64,000 bases of DNA from Nectonema munidae (Eukaryota > Nematomorpha > Nectonematoida > Nectonematidae): the NCBI GenBank assembly GCA_030549495.1, contig JAUIRK010000860.1:157501-221500 (forward strand). Direction: 5' to 3'. Position numbers and translations under genes: made by a program. The notes beneath the pieces are model-generated. The model worked only from the letters and a program-made list of their open reading frames with translations. It made no database searches and was not told the origin of the DNA. Shown here one piece after another: positions 38,455-51,487 of the stretch. Every line of letters begins with the position of its first letter. Position 1 is the stretch's first letter.

Positions 38455-40436
38455 TTAACCCTTCTCCGTATAACGTGTGCCTAGTAGGCTCATACACGAT
38501 TTAAAACCTCTAAACAAATCACATATAATATTCAATCACTCATTCTTTGCGATGTATTCTTTCTAACGACTTTTTTGTTTCTTTCTTCATCAATGATATA
38601 TTTCTTTCACTTGATCTCTTTGATTGATTGTGTCTGATAAACGTCGTAATGTGCTTGGCAGACTCTTACATGCACGCGCGTATGTATAGAAGGCATACAC
38701 TATAAAAAACTTGCATATAATTTTTTGATTTTTGTTCATCTGTTTATTCTCATTTTTTATTTGTTTTATTTTGACAACATTTCCTTTTTTCTGTTTATTT
38801 GTATTGAGTTACAAATGCCCAAATCCAAAATTACTGCCCAGGATATTTCCTTTATAAATAATTGTAACGAAAGTGATCCTGAAAACATTGACTTTATAAG
38901 TTCAAATTCTGAATCAGATCATTTTTCTCTAAAAGAGAGCGATTCTGAAAACAGTGAAGAAAGTTTTTGTTATCAAGATAGCGATAGATCTTCGCAAGAA
39001 AAAGATTTTACATGCAAAGATGGAACTAACTGGTCTTCAAAGCCGGTGCCTTCTTCAAAAATAAAAAAATGTAACATAATAAGATCAAAGCTGAATAAAG
39101 TTAATCTTCCTCCAAACAAAACTCTTTGCACAATTGAAGAATCCTTCTCACTTTTGTTTAGTGACGAGATCATTTCTCGCATTGTCTTATTATCAAATAT
39201 GGAATTGGATCGAGTAAAAAAAACAAATAATAAAATAAATTACAATTATTGTGACGCGATCGAATTGAAAGCTTTTATTGGATGGATTCTTTGTGCTGGT
39301 TCGATGATAAAAGTTCGAGAAACGAAAGAAAAGAAAAAGACAAACTTGCAGCCATTCATGAAGTTTGGGTTCTTTTCAATAACAACTTACAAAAACTTTA
39401 CACACCAGGAGCAAACTTGACAATAGATGAGCAGTTGATTTCTTTTCATGGAAGACGTTCTTTCAAGCAGTACATGCCATCTAAACCTGATAAATATGGC
39501 ATGAAGATTTTTTCGATTTGTGATTCAAAAAACTTTTATCCTCTAAAGGGCATTCCTTATCTTGGCAAAGAAGGCACAAGTAAAAAAAGTGTGGCACAAC
39601 AAATAGTTTTTCAACTTGTTGAAAAGTATGAGTATTCAAATCGAAATATAACATTTGACAATTTTTTCACCGATTTATATACTGCAAAGGCTTTGTTGAA
39701 AAAAGGACTAACAATCGTTGGCACATTACGAAAAAACAAAGCTTATATTCCTAAACAATTTTTGGATACAAGTGAAAGAGAAGAAAATAGCAGCCTTTTT
39801 GGTTTTTTTTCATTTTACACTTTGTTATCTTTTATTCCTAAAAAAAAAGAAATGTGTTTTGCTTCTATCCTCCATGCATCATGATAAAAGTATTGGCGAA
39901 AACAAGCCAGAAATGATTGAATATTACAATGCTACAAAAGGAGGTGTGGATAGTTTAGATCAGCTGGTCCACGAATACACTTGCAAAAGAAAAACGAACT
40001 GCTGGGCTCTGGCTTTTTTCATGAATTCTCTTGATGTTGGATGCATTGCTGCATATGTTATTTGGGGCGAAACTTTTCCAGAGTGAAACGCAAATGTGCA
40101 TAATAAGAGAAATAAATTTCTCCTTGATCTAGAAGAATCACTTGTGAAGCGAAATATCATGAGAAGATCTGAAAACTTTCTACAAATATCTGTTCAACAA
40201 GCTATGACAGTTGTAAATGAGGATATTATAACAAGAAAAAGTAATGTATATAAAAGAAAGCGGTGTTTTTTGTGCCCATCAAAAAAAAGCGGAATGCAAA
40301 AATAAGTATGCTATAAATGTGATAAAAATGTCTGTAATGGACACAGTTTGACTTCTATTGTTTGTGATAGACAATATATTTTCATATTTTCAATATAGAA
40401 AGTTTTTTTTAAGGGAAATATTGAAAAAGACCTTAA
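38455..40436 (+). mobile_element. piggyBac transposon, ~2 kb
   Basis: The left end is TTAA (38455-38458), CCCTTCTCCGTATAAC, then a palindrome centred on GCCTAGTAGGC (38479-38489) that begins exactly 16 nt from the TTAA. The right border is placed at the TTAA of 40433-40436, where a different TTAA-class terminus (GCTATTAGTGCTGG) starts. The inner sequence left of it does not mirror the left end well, so the right border is provisional. It carries the transposase gene described below. Confidence 0.7.
38815..40390 (+). pseudogene. piggyBac transposase (DDE_Tnp_1_7 type), frameshifted with internal deletion
   Basis: The likely start is MPKSKITAQDISFINNCN at 38815. The acidic Ser/Glu-rich N-terminus is followed by AIELKAFIGWILCAG. 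A segment of roughly 50 residues is then missing and the frame changes (about 39300). The second frame has LTIDEQLISFHGRRSFKQYM (first catalytic Asp), KPDKYGMKIFSICDS and ITFDNFFTD (second Asp). A third frame has GGVDSLDQLVHEYTCKRKTN (third Asp). At the end, RCFLCPSKKS and CYKCDKNVCNGHS form the C-terminal cysteine-rich zinc domain that in piggyBac enzymes binds the subterminal DNA. All three Asp survive but not in one frame, so this copy is dead. Its parts are well preserved, suggesting recent loss. Confidence 0.85.
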
Positions 40437-41871
40437 CGCTATTAGTGCTGGTGGCGTAAAACGCCCCCCCCCCCCTTCACTAAAAAATTAATTGTAGAAA
40501 ATTGGCTAAGTCATATCCCTTAAAATTTTGTGACTTTTCCTAAAATCGCGAGCTGCATCTTTTGAAACCATTTTCATGGTAGTTGAATGACCCCTTCATG
40601 TCCAAAACTGTCAATCAAAATCAAAAATTAATATTTTTCAGCAAAATTTTGACATTATCTGTACTTAACCTTATAACTTAGGATCTATATTATATAATAC
40701 CTTGAAAATTTATAATTATATAGAGTTTGGAACGCATAACACTTTATATATTTAATTTTTTCAATAATCTTTTAGAAAATGACAATCAAAATTTTGATTG
40801 ATCAAAAATATATCTAATAAAATATACCTTCAAATTTTACATAAAATATATGTTTTTATACTAAATCGGTCATGCTGTTTTCATTTCGGGACTCATTTTT
40901 TACATTTAGGATTTGAAAATACCTATAAGTATTAATCAAATTTGCGGTTTACTTCTGAAAATTGTCTCCAAAAACATTCCTTCACATTTTACATAAAAGA
41001 TATGTGTTATACTAAATCGGCCATGCTGGTTTCATTTCTGGACTAATTTTTTACGTTTATATTCTCTTGAAATATATGTTTTTATACCAAATCAATCATG
41101 CTGTTTTCATTTCTGAACTCATTTTTTACATTTTGGATGTGAAAATACCTATAAGTATTAATCAAATTTGCGGTTTACTTCTAAAAATTGTCTCCAAAAA
41201 CATTCATTCAAATTTTACAATTAAATATATGTTTTTATACCAAATCAACCATGCTAGTTTCATTTATGGACTCAATTTTTGCAGTTTGAATTTGAAAATA
41301 CATATAAGTATCAATTAAATTTGCGTTTAGTTCTAAAATTTGTTTTTATAGCAAATAGATCATGATAATTTCATTTCTGAACAAAGTTTTCGCATTTAGG
41401 GGTTTTATTGCTAGTGTCAATAAAATTTGCGGTTTATGTCTGAAAAATATATCACAAAATATTCTCTCTAATTTTACATGAAATATATGTTTTTATACCA
41501 ATTCGACCATGATCATTTTTATTTCTGAAATCATTTTTTGCATTTAGAGGTTTTATATATCTGAAAGTGTCAATCAAATTTTCGATTTACGTCTAATGTC
41601 TACAGAAATATTTTTGAAATTTAAATAAAATATCTGTTTTTATGTCAAATAGAAGATGCTGGTTTCATTTTTAGAGTCAGATTTGGCATTTATGGTTTTA
41701 AAATATCTGAAAGCTTGAATCAGATTTGAGGTTTACTTCTAGATACTGTCTTCAAAAATATTTTCAAAAAAAATAAAATATCTGTTTTATACCAAATTGA
41801 CTATGCTTATTTTATTTCTGTACTGGATTTTGGATAATACGGTTAAAAAATATCTTGAAGTGGCAATTGAA
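40433..41871 (+). mobile_element. TTAA-class element carrying a ~150-bp satellite
   Basis: TTAA 40433-40436, CGCTATTAGTGCTGGT (16 nt), then the perfect palindrome GGCGTAAAACGCC (40453-40465) and a C-run. The same terminus begins the array at 7750. After 350 bp of AT-rich DNA the tandem repeat starts. The right limit is set by the collinear inverted copy that ends at window base 1. No right TTAA terminus was recognised. Confidence 0.6.
40815..41871 (+). repeat. Satellite-like array, ~150-bp unit, 6-7 copies
   Basis: TGTTTTTATA-type words recur at about 40851, 41002, 41078, 41230, 41341, 41489, 41634 and 41781. Most spacings are near 150 with some truncated units. Each unit has a GCGGTTTACTTCT-like and a TCATTTTTTACATTT-like word. 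The right half is copied, inverted, at 1-541. Confidence 0.82.
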
Positions 41872-43168
41872 TTAGTAATGTATGCCTGAAAATCAGTTCT
41901 GTAAAAAATTTCAAAAAATGGCTGCATATTAGGTATATAGTAAATATATACTCTTTTTTTCGTATATTTTGGCTTATAATACTTTCTACAATCATCTTGA
42001 GTATGAAATATTTATTAAAAAAAATAAAACGTATTATAAAATCTTTTGAAAATTTGTATGAGAGAAGGAACCAAGTTGAAAACTAATTGAAAAGAGAACA
42101 TGTGATCAAAACAAATAATTAAAAAAATATGTATCTTGACTAAATGGAAGATCTACAATGTTCTAATGAACTAGGAAGTGGTTTAATTATATAATATTAG
42201 ATGCTTCAAAAAAGATTTTGACTGTGAAAAAGAAGTTCCCCTTTTACAAATGAAAAATATTTAAATCTATAGCTTATCATCTAGGATTACAGTTAACATT
42301 TAGCTAAGATGGGTAGGAAATCTTAAATTTTAGAATAGGTCAGATTTATCAAAAATGGTTCAGATACCAATATATGAGAATTTAGTCACTATCAAGATAT
42401 TTTTAATTTAAATTGAATTTGTCCATCTTTTTCCTTTTGCGTCAAAGTAATAATTTTTTAGATGAAGAACATGGACAACTTTTAGATGAAGAACATGAAC
42501 AGGAAACATGAAGAGAAAATTTGTATATAATAAATATTTCGTTAACAAATTATGAATATAGACAAGAGTAAAAACAAATAATTGAATATGATAAGAAAAC
42601 ATATCTATTGTATATTATATAAGCTAAAAGAACATGAAATAAGAAATAAGTAATAAAATACACAAAACAAATGGAGAAATAAAATACAAAACTTGTACAA
42701 GCTAGGAACTTAGTTGATATTTACACGTATAACATTCCGTAAATGACAAATAAATTCATAATTTTTCATGAGAAGTTTTTTTATTTTATTTTTACAAACA
42801 CTTATGATACAATCAGTGTCAATTAAAAAAGAGTTGTAGTTAAGAGATCATTTGTATTTTAAAGATTTTTCGTTAGTCTATTGTAATATAAGGGAAATAA
42901 CAGATGAAAATTATTTCGTAAATTATACTGGTGAACTTCGTACGTAATAAAATCATCAAACATGGGTGGTAAAAATCGATTTAATATTTTATAAGTGAGT
43001 ATAGATAAATTGTACACATATAAGTCGGTTACCTTGAGTGAGTTTAACCTTAAAAAAATTGATCAGTGTGGGATAGAAAATGGCTACCACATACGTACCC
43101 TACAATTCTTTTTTGTGTTAACAGAAGGGAATTAAGGTTTTTATGACCCCAAAGAACTATACAATAGT
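41872..43168. other. AT-rich intergenic DNA
   Basis: A short direct duplication (TTAGATGAAGAACATG, about 42457-42500) is the only structure seen. 43090-43168 may be the untranslated tail of the LINE to the right. Confidence 0.45.
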
Positions 43169-44139
43169 TCAAATGTGGAAGAAAAAACTATTGTATAACA
43201 AAAGCTTTATACTAGTAGGGAACAAAGATTTGTTATGTCTAAGTATTCCAATATTCCTGGAGAGAATCGCATTAATATGAGATATATGTTGATTCCAATT
43301 AAGTCTACAATCAATAATAACCCCCAGATTTTTGAAGCTCTCAACGATTTCAAAGTTAAATTCATCTTTTATAATTTTCCTAGAAGATATACCAAAAATC
43401 ATAGCTTTAGATTTGGATTGGTTCAAATGCATATTGTTTTCATCACACCATTTGAAAATAGGAACAAGATCCCTTTTAAAAAAATTCATAGTTAATGGAG
43501 GGTTGGCCAAAGAAAATGGAACACTTACTGTGATGTCGTCAGCAAAACCGTGAAAAGTTATCATAGGGTTAGATGCATGAAAGTAATTAACATATATCAG
43601 AAACAAAAGCGGCCCGAGTATTGAGCCTAGAGGAACTCCGGTATTTATTGCAGAGCTGCTTGATTTAAAAGTATTTAATGTGACAAATTGTTGACGATCA
43701 GACAAATATTATTTCATCAAAAGTAATGATTTTTCTTGCAGTCCGTATCGAGATAATTTAGAGTGTAAAATATTATGGGAAAGATTTCCAAACGCTTTAC
43801 TAAAATCTAAGAATAATGAGATTTTTCAATGTATTTTTGATTCCAGACTATTTATAATATTGTCAACATAATGACTCAAGAGTAGTTGTGTACTATGATG
43901 TTTACGAAATCCAAATTGTAGGGGATAAATTAAATTATTAAAGTCAAATAAGATTGTAACTGATTATGGATTAACCTTTCAAATATTTTTGATAAGACGG
44001 GTATAATTGATATACTAAGCTTAAAATCATTAGGAAAGTTGTTATATTTTAAACAAATATTATAACCAATAGTCAAAAAGGGGTAAATAATGCCAAGAAT
44101 AGGTGTAAATGATATGGTGAAATTAGAATGATCATTCAT
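43169..44139 (-). pseudogene. Non-LTR (Jockey/CR1-like) reverse transcriptase, degraded
   Basis: From the right: PVLSKIFERLIHNQLQSYLT, then QFGFRKHHSTQLLLSHYVDN, LDFSKAFGNLSHNIL (motif A, with Gly where Asp-Thr is usual), YLSDRQQFVTLN, NTGVPLGSILGPLLFLIYVN (motif B), GFADDITV (motif C), MHLNQSKSKAMIFG and SFKNLGVIIDCRLNWNQHI (thumb). The part 43169-43705 is a single open frame; the upstream half has stops and a frameshift. The endonuclease domain is not seen. This is the longest reverse-transcriptase copy in the window. Confidence 0.88.
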
Positions 44140-44434
44140 CTATCAAACTTAAGTATATTTTATATTACTTATTAACCCATCTGATTTCAACTAGTTCTAA
44201 AGTAGTGACTTGCTTCTGGTTTATAATAAATAAAATTTACTTCTTCCTTTATCTCAGTTTGGTTTATAGCATTCTCTATACGTCAGCTGCGGGATATAAA
44301 AGGAAGAATCCCCTTCACCAACGAATGCTTTTAATATTTCTACATTAAATAAATATTTAATTTATACATTTTTATCATTGCATTCTACTCATATAGAAAG
44401 AGAACTAAAACTTCACATACTCTAAATACGATAT
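44140..44434. other. Intergenic DNA between LINE and SINE
   Basis: Nothing recognised. Confidence 0.4.
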
Positions 44435-44439
44435 ATATG

Positions 44440-44590
44440 CGGGCGTGAGTACGGTTGGTTAGATACTGGGTTTCGATAACTCAAGGCCTTGGCTTCGATC
44501 CCCCTACATGCCTACTTTCCTCATGGTTGGATACAAGCGGCGCAATTATGCCTTCTCGATGAAAACAGTCCACGGTACCTTTACCTTTAT
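44440..44590 (+). mobile_element. SINE-like, tRNA-related segment
   Basis: It contains a B-box-like GGCTTCGATCCCCC (44491-44504) and an A-box-like region with GGTTGGTTAGATACTGGG about 40 bp upstream. This is an isolated copy and its borders are uncertain. No intact cloverleaf. Confidence 0.4.
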
Positions 44591-44994
44591 AAATACTTTT
44601 CTGAATTTTAAACCCTCCCGCCCCTTCCTCTCAGGTAAGGTTCTGGATTCACTATAATTAATTATACATGCTATTATTAGTTTTATAAACAAATGATGAT
44701 TAGCACTTTTAGAACCAATAAATATTCACCTTTAATCCTTTAGTATTCTTTATAATATGAGTAACACTAAGATTTTATTCGTATAATGATGTTCTAATCA
44801 TTTTACGGTTGGTAACTTTCCCCTTTTGGGCATGCCACTTGTAAAACTTGGTCCTAATGAAGATGGTTCCAAAAAGAAAGTAATATGGAGTATAGCATTT
44901 CAACAATTAGTTTTTAAAGAAAAAACAAATTTTTTAAATATTAAATATTAATCGGTATAGAGAAGGTATTATAGAGAACGATAATCCACCAATA
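44591..44994. other. Intergenic DNA
   Basis: AT-rich; nothing recognised. Confidence 0.4.
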
Positions 44995-46085
44995 GTTTTT
45001 AAAACTAATAATTCACACAAAGTTATAGAAAAAAATAGGATTTGTTTGCTTTAAAGGAGATGATATTAATTTTAAGGAGGCATAGAACAAGCTTAGAAGT
45101 GTATTTGAAAAAATTAAAATGCAATGTGTCTATGTTGAAAAACATGACATTTTTAAAAAATACTGCATTTTGTTTAAAGTTTAAATTAGTTTAACGTCAA
45201 TGTTAAAAGTAGAAGATACATTTATTTTCTTTTTTAAGATAAAAGTATTCTCAAATAGTTGTATTGCTTCGATACATTTCATACGACTGAGAAAAGAATT
45301 TAGTTATGAACAAACATTTTGAAATGTTCAGTAAATTAGTTATACAGTTCAATTAGTTTCCAGCAGAGAATTGATACTTTTTGATTATCTCTTGCGCTTT
45401 TTCAGTTGAAGATAAAATTACTAAAAAAAATTTCGAATTTAAAAGATAAAAGAAAAACTTTTTTTAAAAATAGAAGTATTTCTATATAGTTGTATTCATT
45501 AGAAAAATTTCATATGAAAAACATTTTAGTTAAACACTTTAATGAAAATTTTCTTTCCAAAAAACTAAAAAAATTCTTTAGAACTGTAGAATTAAAAATA
45601 ACTACTGGCCACCTTAAGTGATTTACTCTAATAGAAAAATGCTAAAAATTTAATGAAATACTATTTTTAAATAAATTCATCTAAATAGCTACAAAGTTTG
45701 AAAAAAAGAGATTTTGTTTTACCTTATATATATTTATAAACTTTTTTTTTAATTGTAAACAGTTATGCTATTTTTTCTCCATAAATTTGTGTGAATTATT
45801 ATTAGTTTTTAACAATGGAACATACATAAAAATTCCTCCATAGTTCTACCCAATATGTGGTTATTTATATAAATATCATAACCTATAATGATTTGGTATT
45901 TTTTAAAAATTTCATTCAAAACAAAGCTAAAGTATTGTGTAACTTTATTCTCAAAAATAGAAATTTTCATGATACCTATTTACTCAACCTATATAAACAA
46001 CCCATTTTAAACTGCTTTTTTACGTTCATTTATGTTCACAAAGCATCAAAAAGACAATCCTAAATTCTCTACCTAGTTTAATTTG
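44995..46085 (+). repeat. Dispersed AT-rich foldback repeat, copy 2
   Basis: Inverted arms AACTAATAATTCACACAAAG (about 45002) and TTTGTGTGAATTATTATTAG (about 45786) flank a body collinear with 26420-26890. Beyond the right arm, 45820-46085 is the inverted counterpart of 26160-26450. Noncoding; open frame 45857-46063 has no resemblance to a protein. Confidence 0.75.
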
Positions 46086-47868
46086 CAATCTAGGTACTAT
46101 TAAAAAGTGTAAATTGAACTTCATTTTGACGTTTCCTTGAGAAACGAAGTTATGAAAAAAGAAAAAATTATAAACTCAAAAGGCTAAACTCGTTTGCACA
46201 AACCGTAAGATTTTTTAAATTTAAACTTTTCCAAAATAATAATTTAAATTTAAAAATTATATATTTCTCTGGTGCGTATAATTAAATTACTGTTGCATGC
46301 ATATGCAAATTTTACAACTGCATCTCTATATTTCGCTGGTGCGTATACGTGAAGTGCATACTTACTATGGTAATAGCGCTTCTTTGATAAAGGTAAATAT
46401 ATAGTAGCCAAAAGATCTAAAGGTGCAAAAAGTTCTGATGTGTAGAGAAATTTTGTATATAGATTGATAAGTAAAACTTTAGTTTTAGGTTAATAACTCA
46501 AAAACTAAAAAAAATTCCGAACAAATTTGGAGATATGCAATATACATAATTATAGTAAACTATCTATGCAAAATTTGAACAATTTTGTTTTGTAGTTTTT
46601 TGCAAACCAGTGGTGGGTATAATAGTCCTATATTGTTATGCATATATCTTTTTCAATAGTTGGTGTAATTTTTTGAAATTTTGATATAAGGTTCCATTTT
46701 TATATCTTAACAGCTTTGCAAAGTTTGGTCAGTTTACATTTTGTTGAAAAAAAGTTATAAACGCTCACAATTTTTTACAAAAAGATATATATAGTTAGCT
46801 TTCTCTTCTTCAGCATATAAAATGCCTCCGAAGCTTTGCCAAGCTATCGATATATATATATATATATATATGCCTCAAACTAGGAAATTTATAGTTACAT
46901 ACTTTTCCTTAATTACTTTTATATACAAAGAGATGTTACTATTTATCATGTTCACTCGATATTGTTAAGGATGAAACTAAATTGAAAAATAGAAATGAGA
47001 AAATAACTTGCTGATCATTTCACTTTCTATATTTTAAAAATTTGCGTCTTTCATCATTCTAAATAAAATTTCTTAGATCTCATGATCTAACCGAGCATTA
47101 TGTGAAAGGTCAGTTTTAGATATTGTAGGCTAAACAGTTTCCCTTTTTGTGTCCAAATCAATCTTTGAAAAATTTTAATTTCTCTTTGTGAGATTTATAC
47201 TACTTACTGCCTAGTTGATCTTAAACTTCAGCATGAGTTAGGGCTAGCATTTTCACTTTACCAAGTTAATATACCTTATATATATATATAAATTTATAAC
47301 TCCCTAAAATTTTTGAACATAGCGAGACGTTGTCACAATTAAATCGCAGTTAGTTGTTGCTAAAATTTTTAATTTCTATTACTATGTCTAGGAGACAACG
47401 AATTTTGTTTAATTCATTTGTAAAAAAAAAACCATGTAAAAAGATTAAAGATTTTTCAAAATAAATTTAAGTAATAGAGCCAATTTTTAAGTTTCTCTCT
47501 TCTTCTCTAAACTTAATTTTAAGTTTAATTAAAATGCTATACTTGTAGTCAGTTTTTTTTCGCTATTTTCTTAAATGATGTGTTATTTCATCATGAGTAT
47601 GATGGTGATGAACTAATAAAGATAAAATGGTGTCATTTTCAAAATAAGCTACACAAATTTTAGAACCTAGAAATAAATTAATTTAAATATACTTTCCAAA
47701 GTACTAGAAGTAATTAAACTATTATTTGAATTTTTCTTAGTAGTATCAAAAACATAAATTTTCTATTAATTCAGTAAGAGAAAATACAGTGTTAAAACTT
47801 GACTTTTTTACATTTGAGCTCATGTTGATTTTGTTTTGTCCTTTCAAAATAACAATGATTTCTCTAAG
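46086..47868. other. AT-rich intergenic DNA
   Basis: A short duplication of TATATTTC(T/G)CTGGTGCGTATA at about 46260 and 46327, TA-runs at 46851-46870 and 47277-47291. No gene seen. Confidence 0.45.
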
Positions 47869-48492
47869 CAGTGCCCAAAGGGGGTTCCCTCAATGGGGCG
47901 TTTTGAAATTCTTAGGAGGGGCGCTGTGAAAACTTATAAATAACAAGTATTGAGTAGTAAATTTTTTTATTAATTGAAACAGAGAAATATTTTGAACAAT
48001 TTATATGATAGTTATGTCCTGCAAAATTATTTATATAAGTAACTATAAACATACTTTAAAAAAGTAAGAATTTCAATCAAATTAAAATTTTTCCAATCAT
48101 AAATCTCAGTTGAATGATCACTTATTGTACAGAATTGAGGACTTGTTTGAGCTCTAAATAGAAGACTGGGCGAAGAATCCTTTTTCTTAATAAGAAAATT
48201 TTTAGAAAGAATTTATTTAATATAAATAGATTTAAGAATTCAAATTAATGCTTGAAAAAAGAGTGAAAAATTATGATCATTTTTACTTTAAAACGGGCGA
48301 TTTTCAAATTTTAAAGAATATCAGTGGGCGACTTACACAAAAAGGTTGATAAATCATGTGTTAGAGTATGATATCAGAATAAAAAATATCAAACGAAGCA
48401 TTTAAATTTGGAAGATAAACACGAAACTTAAGGGTCAGATGGAAGTCGAATGCTTTCTATGGGGCGCTGAGTAGAAAAGCTTAAGAAACAAT
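47869..48492. mobile_element. hAT-type MITE, 0.62 kb
   Basis: It starts CAGTGCCCAAAGGGGGTTCC and ends CTTAAGAAACAATG. The flanks TCTCTAAG and GTCTAAAG match in 6 of 8 positions. The interior is AT-rich, with GGGCGA words near both ends. Part of it (about 48135-48360) is shared with about 51105-51285. Confidence 0.65.
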
Positions 48493-48757
48493 GGTCTAAA
48501 GACAAAACTTTTTGTTTTAGATCAACTAAAACATGTAAGAAAAGTTACGCTCGCGAGTATACTTTGTCTAAACATGGATTTAATTTTGCAAATTCCACAA
48601 GACGTCTTCAGGATATCTTCTTCGGCATCGTAAGACTTTTGCTTCATTTCATGTAATATTTTATTATTTAAACTTAGACAGGTAAAAGAATTGTTTGGTT
48701 TTTAGGACAAATACCACATTACCACCGCTTCCCAGTATTATGTCATATAGGCTATAG
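48493..48757. other. Spacer between two hAT MITEs
   Basis: Nothing recognised. Confidence 0.4.
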
Positions 48758-49200
48758 CAGGGGTGGGCAAACTTTTCAGTGTAAGGGCCGCATTTAGAAA
48801 ATCCGATTTTTCGAAGGGCCGCATCTAAAAAAGCACATTTTCAAAAGACATTTTTAAGAACGTTAAAAGAACAAGAGTTATATATAGAATTAAAAGAAAA
48901 AATTAATTTTTATTAAAATTGAACTTTAAATGCAAAAACTTCACCTAAAACACATTTATTTGACAAAAAAAAGTAAATAAGTAACTGAGTAATTTTTCTG
49001 TTACAGAAATAATAAATAATGCCAATGAGAATGATGCAGCACTTCAAGATTCAAATACTTGGGTGGGATAAATGTGGAGAAGTGTTGGGAAAATTCTAAA
49101 TGAACATTCTCAATGATGAAAATGTGTATGCACTTTGGGGTCGTAGATTATGCACTGGCGGGCTACATGCGGCACGCGGGCCATAGTTTGCCCACCCCCT
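48758..49200. mobile_element. hAT-type MITE with CAGGGGTGGGCAAACT termini
   Basis: The inverted ends CAGGGGTGGGCAAACTTTT and AGTTTGCCCACCCCCT, with GGGCCGCA repeated just inside, are typical of a widespread animal hAT group. 443 bp, noncoding. Target duplication not preserved. Confidence 0.8.
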
Positions 49201-50930
49201 CTTAATTGTGTACCTATGTTTTTAATTAGATTACATACATGGTGAAATAATTAAAAATATTATTCACACCCTTATAGCACTACTAGCAAACTAAATTGTT
49301 ATAATTTAATTTTTAAAATTGATTAATCTTAACTTAGGTAAGTAACTATCATTACAAAACATTTAACTTTGAATGAAGGATATTGCGAACAGGACATTGT
49401 GACATGCAAGAGGCAAACAAAGGTTACCATCGAGATAATCTGTCTCCAAAATACGAGAACAAATTTAAGTAAAGTTTGATGGAAAAAAAATAAAGAGAAA
49501 AGTACAAACATGAATAATAATAATAACTTACTCAGGAGAAATAAAAATAACAGAAACTTGGAAGGAAAAGTACAACAAATATATATTAACCTAAGAAAGA
49601 ATATAAAAATATATGATGTTTTTTATATATAGGTTTAGATAATTTAAAAAAAAGTATAAATATATATATATAAGCGCATGTTTAAAAAAGAGGAAAATTA
49701 TTATTCAGATATATGACACTATTCAGAAGCCTATCTAGATATTTCATAGTAATATATAGACTTCAAAGAACGTTTGAACTTAGTAAAGCTACTAGATTTT
49801 ATCAATTTATTATAAAAAATTAAAATATTTTACACCACTAATTCTAATTTTACGAAAAGTAGTACGATGTGTAATAGATGAAATATGAATGTGTTTCTAG
49901 TTGAGTAGGTATAAAAAGAAGAGTTTGGATAGAACAAAGATTTGAAGTCTTTCTTTTGATCATAAAGAACTACTATATTATTTTAAAGCAGAGACATTCA
50001 ATATTTCTTTTTGATCAATTAATTATTATCTGTATTATTTTTAATAAATTTATACCTCTTTGTATGTTTATTTGCAAAAAGAGAGATAGATTTCTTTAAT
50101 AAAAGATCATTTTTTATTGGTTAAAATTTGCTTAGTTAGCAAAGTTATTTTAATTAGCAAGTTTTTTGAATATTATTTTGTCCTTATTTCTATTTTTTTC
50201 GCCAGTTTATTAGATGAGAAGTGGGGAATCTGCAATCTATACATTTTTTATTTAATTCACTAAATCCCAAAAAACAGAAGAAATAAAGTAACTTTAAAGT
50301 CTAAAAATCGTCTACATCATCTACTGATAATTGACTTGTGTCTTTCAAAGTTATGCTTTCGTATATACCCAACAAATACTGACTTATTATGCATTTTAAG
50401 AATATGGACGCTGAGGTTAGTTTGTATGCTCATTTACGAAAGGAATGAAAATATCACTTTGAAAGAGCATTTTTCATTGGTCTATATTAGTTATCCAAAA
50501 AATGGCTTTTTACTTTCCTTTGATCATATTTTTTATTGCTTTGCAAGTTTATAACTCCTAGGACACATCAAAATATGAATTCACAAGACACAATCATGTC
50601 ATTTCGACATGGCTAGCTTTATATAACATATTTGAAAAAGAAATAAAATGTTTAAAGTGAAGTTTATATTTTAAATTAGTTTACAATATTTTTTATCAAA
50701 AACAAACGCGAAACTAAAAAAAATTTTTTTTTCAAATTTCCTAAAAATTTTTATTTAATTCACCATGATTAATTTATATTTCAGGAATCCTATGATAAAA
50801 TGCTCCGAATATGAAGAGTTTGACTTGTCACCATGGAAAGAACGATAATATAGTTTTTCATGAAGCCTTTTGATATACGCATTAGGTTAAATAAATTTAT
50901 TTTTACTTGAAGATTGTGTTCATTTTTTTA
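49201..50930. other. AT-rich intergenic DNA
   Basis: No gene or repeat recognised. The open frames 49329-49511 and 50336-50554 have no motif. Confidence 0.45.
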
Positions 50931-51303
50931 GAAAGTATTACGTCATTGTATATAAATAAACAAATGTTCAAATATTTTTTCAAAAAATTACTTTTTACAT
51001 AGGAATTTAGTAAAGTCACAATCTCAATCAAAGGTAAAATTTATTCTAATAATAATAAATCTAAGCTGAAAGCATTAGCAGATCACTTAATCTTCAGAAT
51101 TGAGGATTTGTTTCAGCTCTAATTAGAAGAATGGGTGATGAATCCTTTTTCTTCTAATATGAAAGATGTAGAAGAATTTATTAAATATAAATGGAATTAA
51201 CAATTCAATTTAAGGTTTGAAAAAGGAAGTAAAATTATGCCATTTTTTAATTGTTAAGAGTCTCAGTGTGCGATTTGGACAAAAGCGTTAAGAAACCCTG
51301 CTC
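50931..51303. mobile_element. hAT MITE fragment related to 47869-48492
   Basis: It shares GAATCCTTTTTCTTCTAATA-type sequence and the GTGCGATTTGGACAAAAGCG subterminal part, and ends GTTAAGAAACCCTGCTCTG like a hAT terminus. The left border is not clear. Confidence 0.55.
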
Positions 51304-51358
51304 TGAAACATCTAATATATAATAATGTTCATATTCTTATCTTGTGTTTTTAGTGTAT

Positions 51359-51487
51359 GTAAGTACCATAGAAATCAGACGATATTTAAAAAAACGCAGA
51401 CGATTTATATTGAAAGTCATTGAAAAAAGCAGACGAATATGAAATTACTTATGTTCCAAATGGGAACATTGAAACTTTATGGGTTAA
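51359..51487 (+). mobile_element. TTAA mini-element, palindrome type B, left end clipped
   Basis: It starts within AAGTACCATAGAAATCAGAC, matching the interior of the 13730 copy, so the left TTAA and first bases are lost. Block GTTCCAAATGGGAAC lies at 51453-51467, exactly 16 nt before the right TTAA (51484-51487). Confidence 0.78.

Noticed and set aside
40433-40436. Treating the 38-kb piggyBac and the 40-kb satellite as one element
   Set aside because: They share a TTAA, but the terminus on the right points away from the transposase and recurs at 7750 without any transposase, so two adjoining elements are more likely.
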